A stretch of DNA of 64,000 nucleotides from Rudanella lutea DSM 19387 (GTDB lineage Bacteria > Bacteroidota > Bacteroidia > Cytophagales > Spirosomataceae): contig NZ_KB913014.1 of NCBI RefSeq assembly GCF_000383955.1, forward strand, positions 120,881 through 184,880, given 5' to 3'. The position numbers were made by a program, and so were the translations under genes. This document shows, piece after piece, positions 63,750 through 64,000 of this stretch (its first letter is position 1; the number at the start of each line of letters is the position of its first letter). Under the pieces are notes generated by a model, which was given only the letters and a program-made list of their open reading frames with translations, did no database searches and was not told the DNA's origin.

Positions 63750-64000
63750 TCAGGCAGTAACGGTTGGTTTTTTCTTGAGGAGCATGTACAGAAAAACAGG
63801 CGTACCAATCAGGGCCGTAATGATGCCAATGGGTAGTTCGGCGGGGGCGACCATCGTTCGGGCCAGTAAATCGGCTCCGGTCAGGACAACAGCCCCCAGC
63901 AGGGCCGATCCGGGCAGCACCAGCCGATGGTCGGCCCCGGCCACGAGCCGAATCAGGTGCGGAATAACCAGCCCCACAAAGCCAATGGCCCCGGCTACGG
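63750..64000 (-). CDS. hmuU: Heme ABC transporter permease HmuU, C-terminal part (window edge)
   Basis: About 83 codons of a FecCD/BtuC-type permease continue past the right edge. The visible part starts [18 protein letters not shown] (the cytoplasmic loop that contacts the ATPase), then [43 protein letters not shown], the last membrane segments of the fold. It is first in the visible heme operon, directly before hmuV. Its 5' part is outside the window, so full length cannot be checked. Confidence 0.92.
   Translation of the reverse strand, partial: VAGAIGFVGLVIPHLIRLVAGADHRLVLPGSALLGAVVLTGADLLARTMVAPAELPIGIITALIGTPVFLYMLLKKKPTVTA

Overview
The window comes from a Bacteroidota genome, most likely a Cytophagales/Spirosomaceae member (Spirosoma-like). 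This is inferred from SusC/SusD pairs with STN domains, FecI/FecR regulators with DUF4974, LytS/LytTR signalling, lipoprotein signals of the MKK...GC type and roughly 50% GC. No rRNA, tRNA or CRISPR array was seen.

Region 1 (1-2137): a LytS-like histidine kinase (cut by the window edge) behind its LytTR response regulator, and a small divergent XRE regulator.

Region 2 (about 2188-13390) is a decaying accessory island. It holds three related partition-like loci: an HTH-ParA fused ATPase plus a ParB with a DGHNR motif. Locus 2 (7587-9692) looks intact. Locus 1 has lost parA and part of parB. Locus 3 has a nonsense codon, an internal deletion and a frameshift. Each parB is followed by its own long palindrome or palindrome cluster, a different sequence each time, and intact parA2 is preceded by a perfect 40-bp palindrome. 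Between them lie a truncated E1/ThiF plus DUF6527 pair (remnant of a bacterial ubiquitin-like system), a YhcG/DUF1016 nuclease, a wrecked hsdM, a truncated tyrosine recombinase, and IS630, IS5 and DUF885 scraps.

Region 3 (13397-46331) holds two divergent, sulfatase-rich polysaccharide-utilisation loci. The minus-strand PUL is ECF sigma, FecR, SusC, SusD, sulfatase. The plus-strand PUL is ECF sigma, FecR, SusC, SusD, formylglycine-generating enzyme, sulfatase, sulfatase, TIM-barrel isomerase/epimerase, gluconate-dehydrogenase-type small subunit, GMC oxidoreductase (frameshifted), GH27, sulfatase, PhoD-like phosphatase, sulfatase. Together they suggest import and desulfation of a sulfated, galactose-containing glycan, with a side branch that oxidises the sugar. 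The divergence point holds a decayed Xre/RES toxin-antitoxin pair and IS scraps.

Region 4 (46510-50686): an IS3 remnant, a large secreted beta-helix protein built of two homologous halves, and a hmuY pseudogene.

Region 5 (50891-58496): a probable Zur regulon. Four TTGCAAC-type palindromes flank a MerC-like gene, a wrecked COG0523 metallochaperone, a His-rich lipoprotein, a TonB-dependent receptor and a three-gene DUF3526-type ABC exporter/importer.

Region 6 (58743-64000, minus strand): a heme-uptake operon, hmuU (cut by the window edge), hmuV, hmuS, TonB receptor, a small protein and the HmuY-like lipoprotein.
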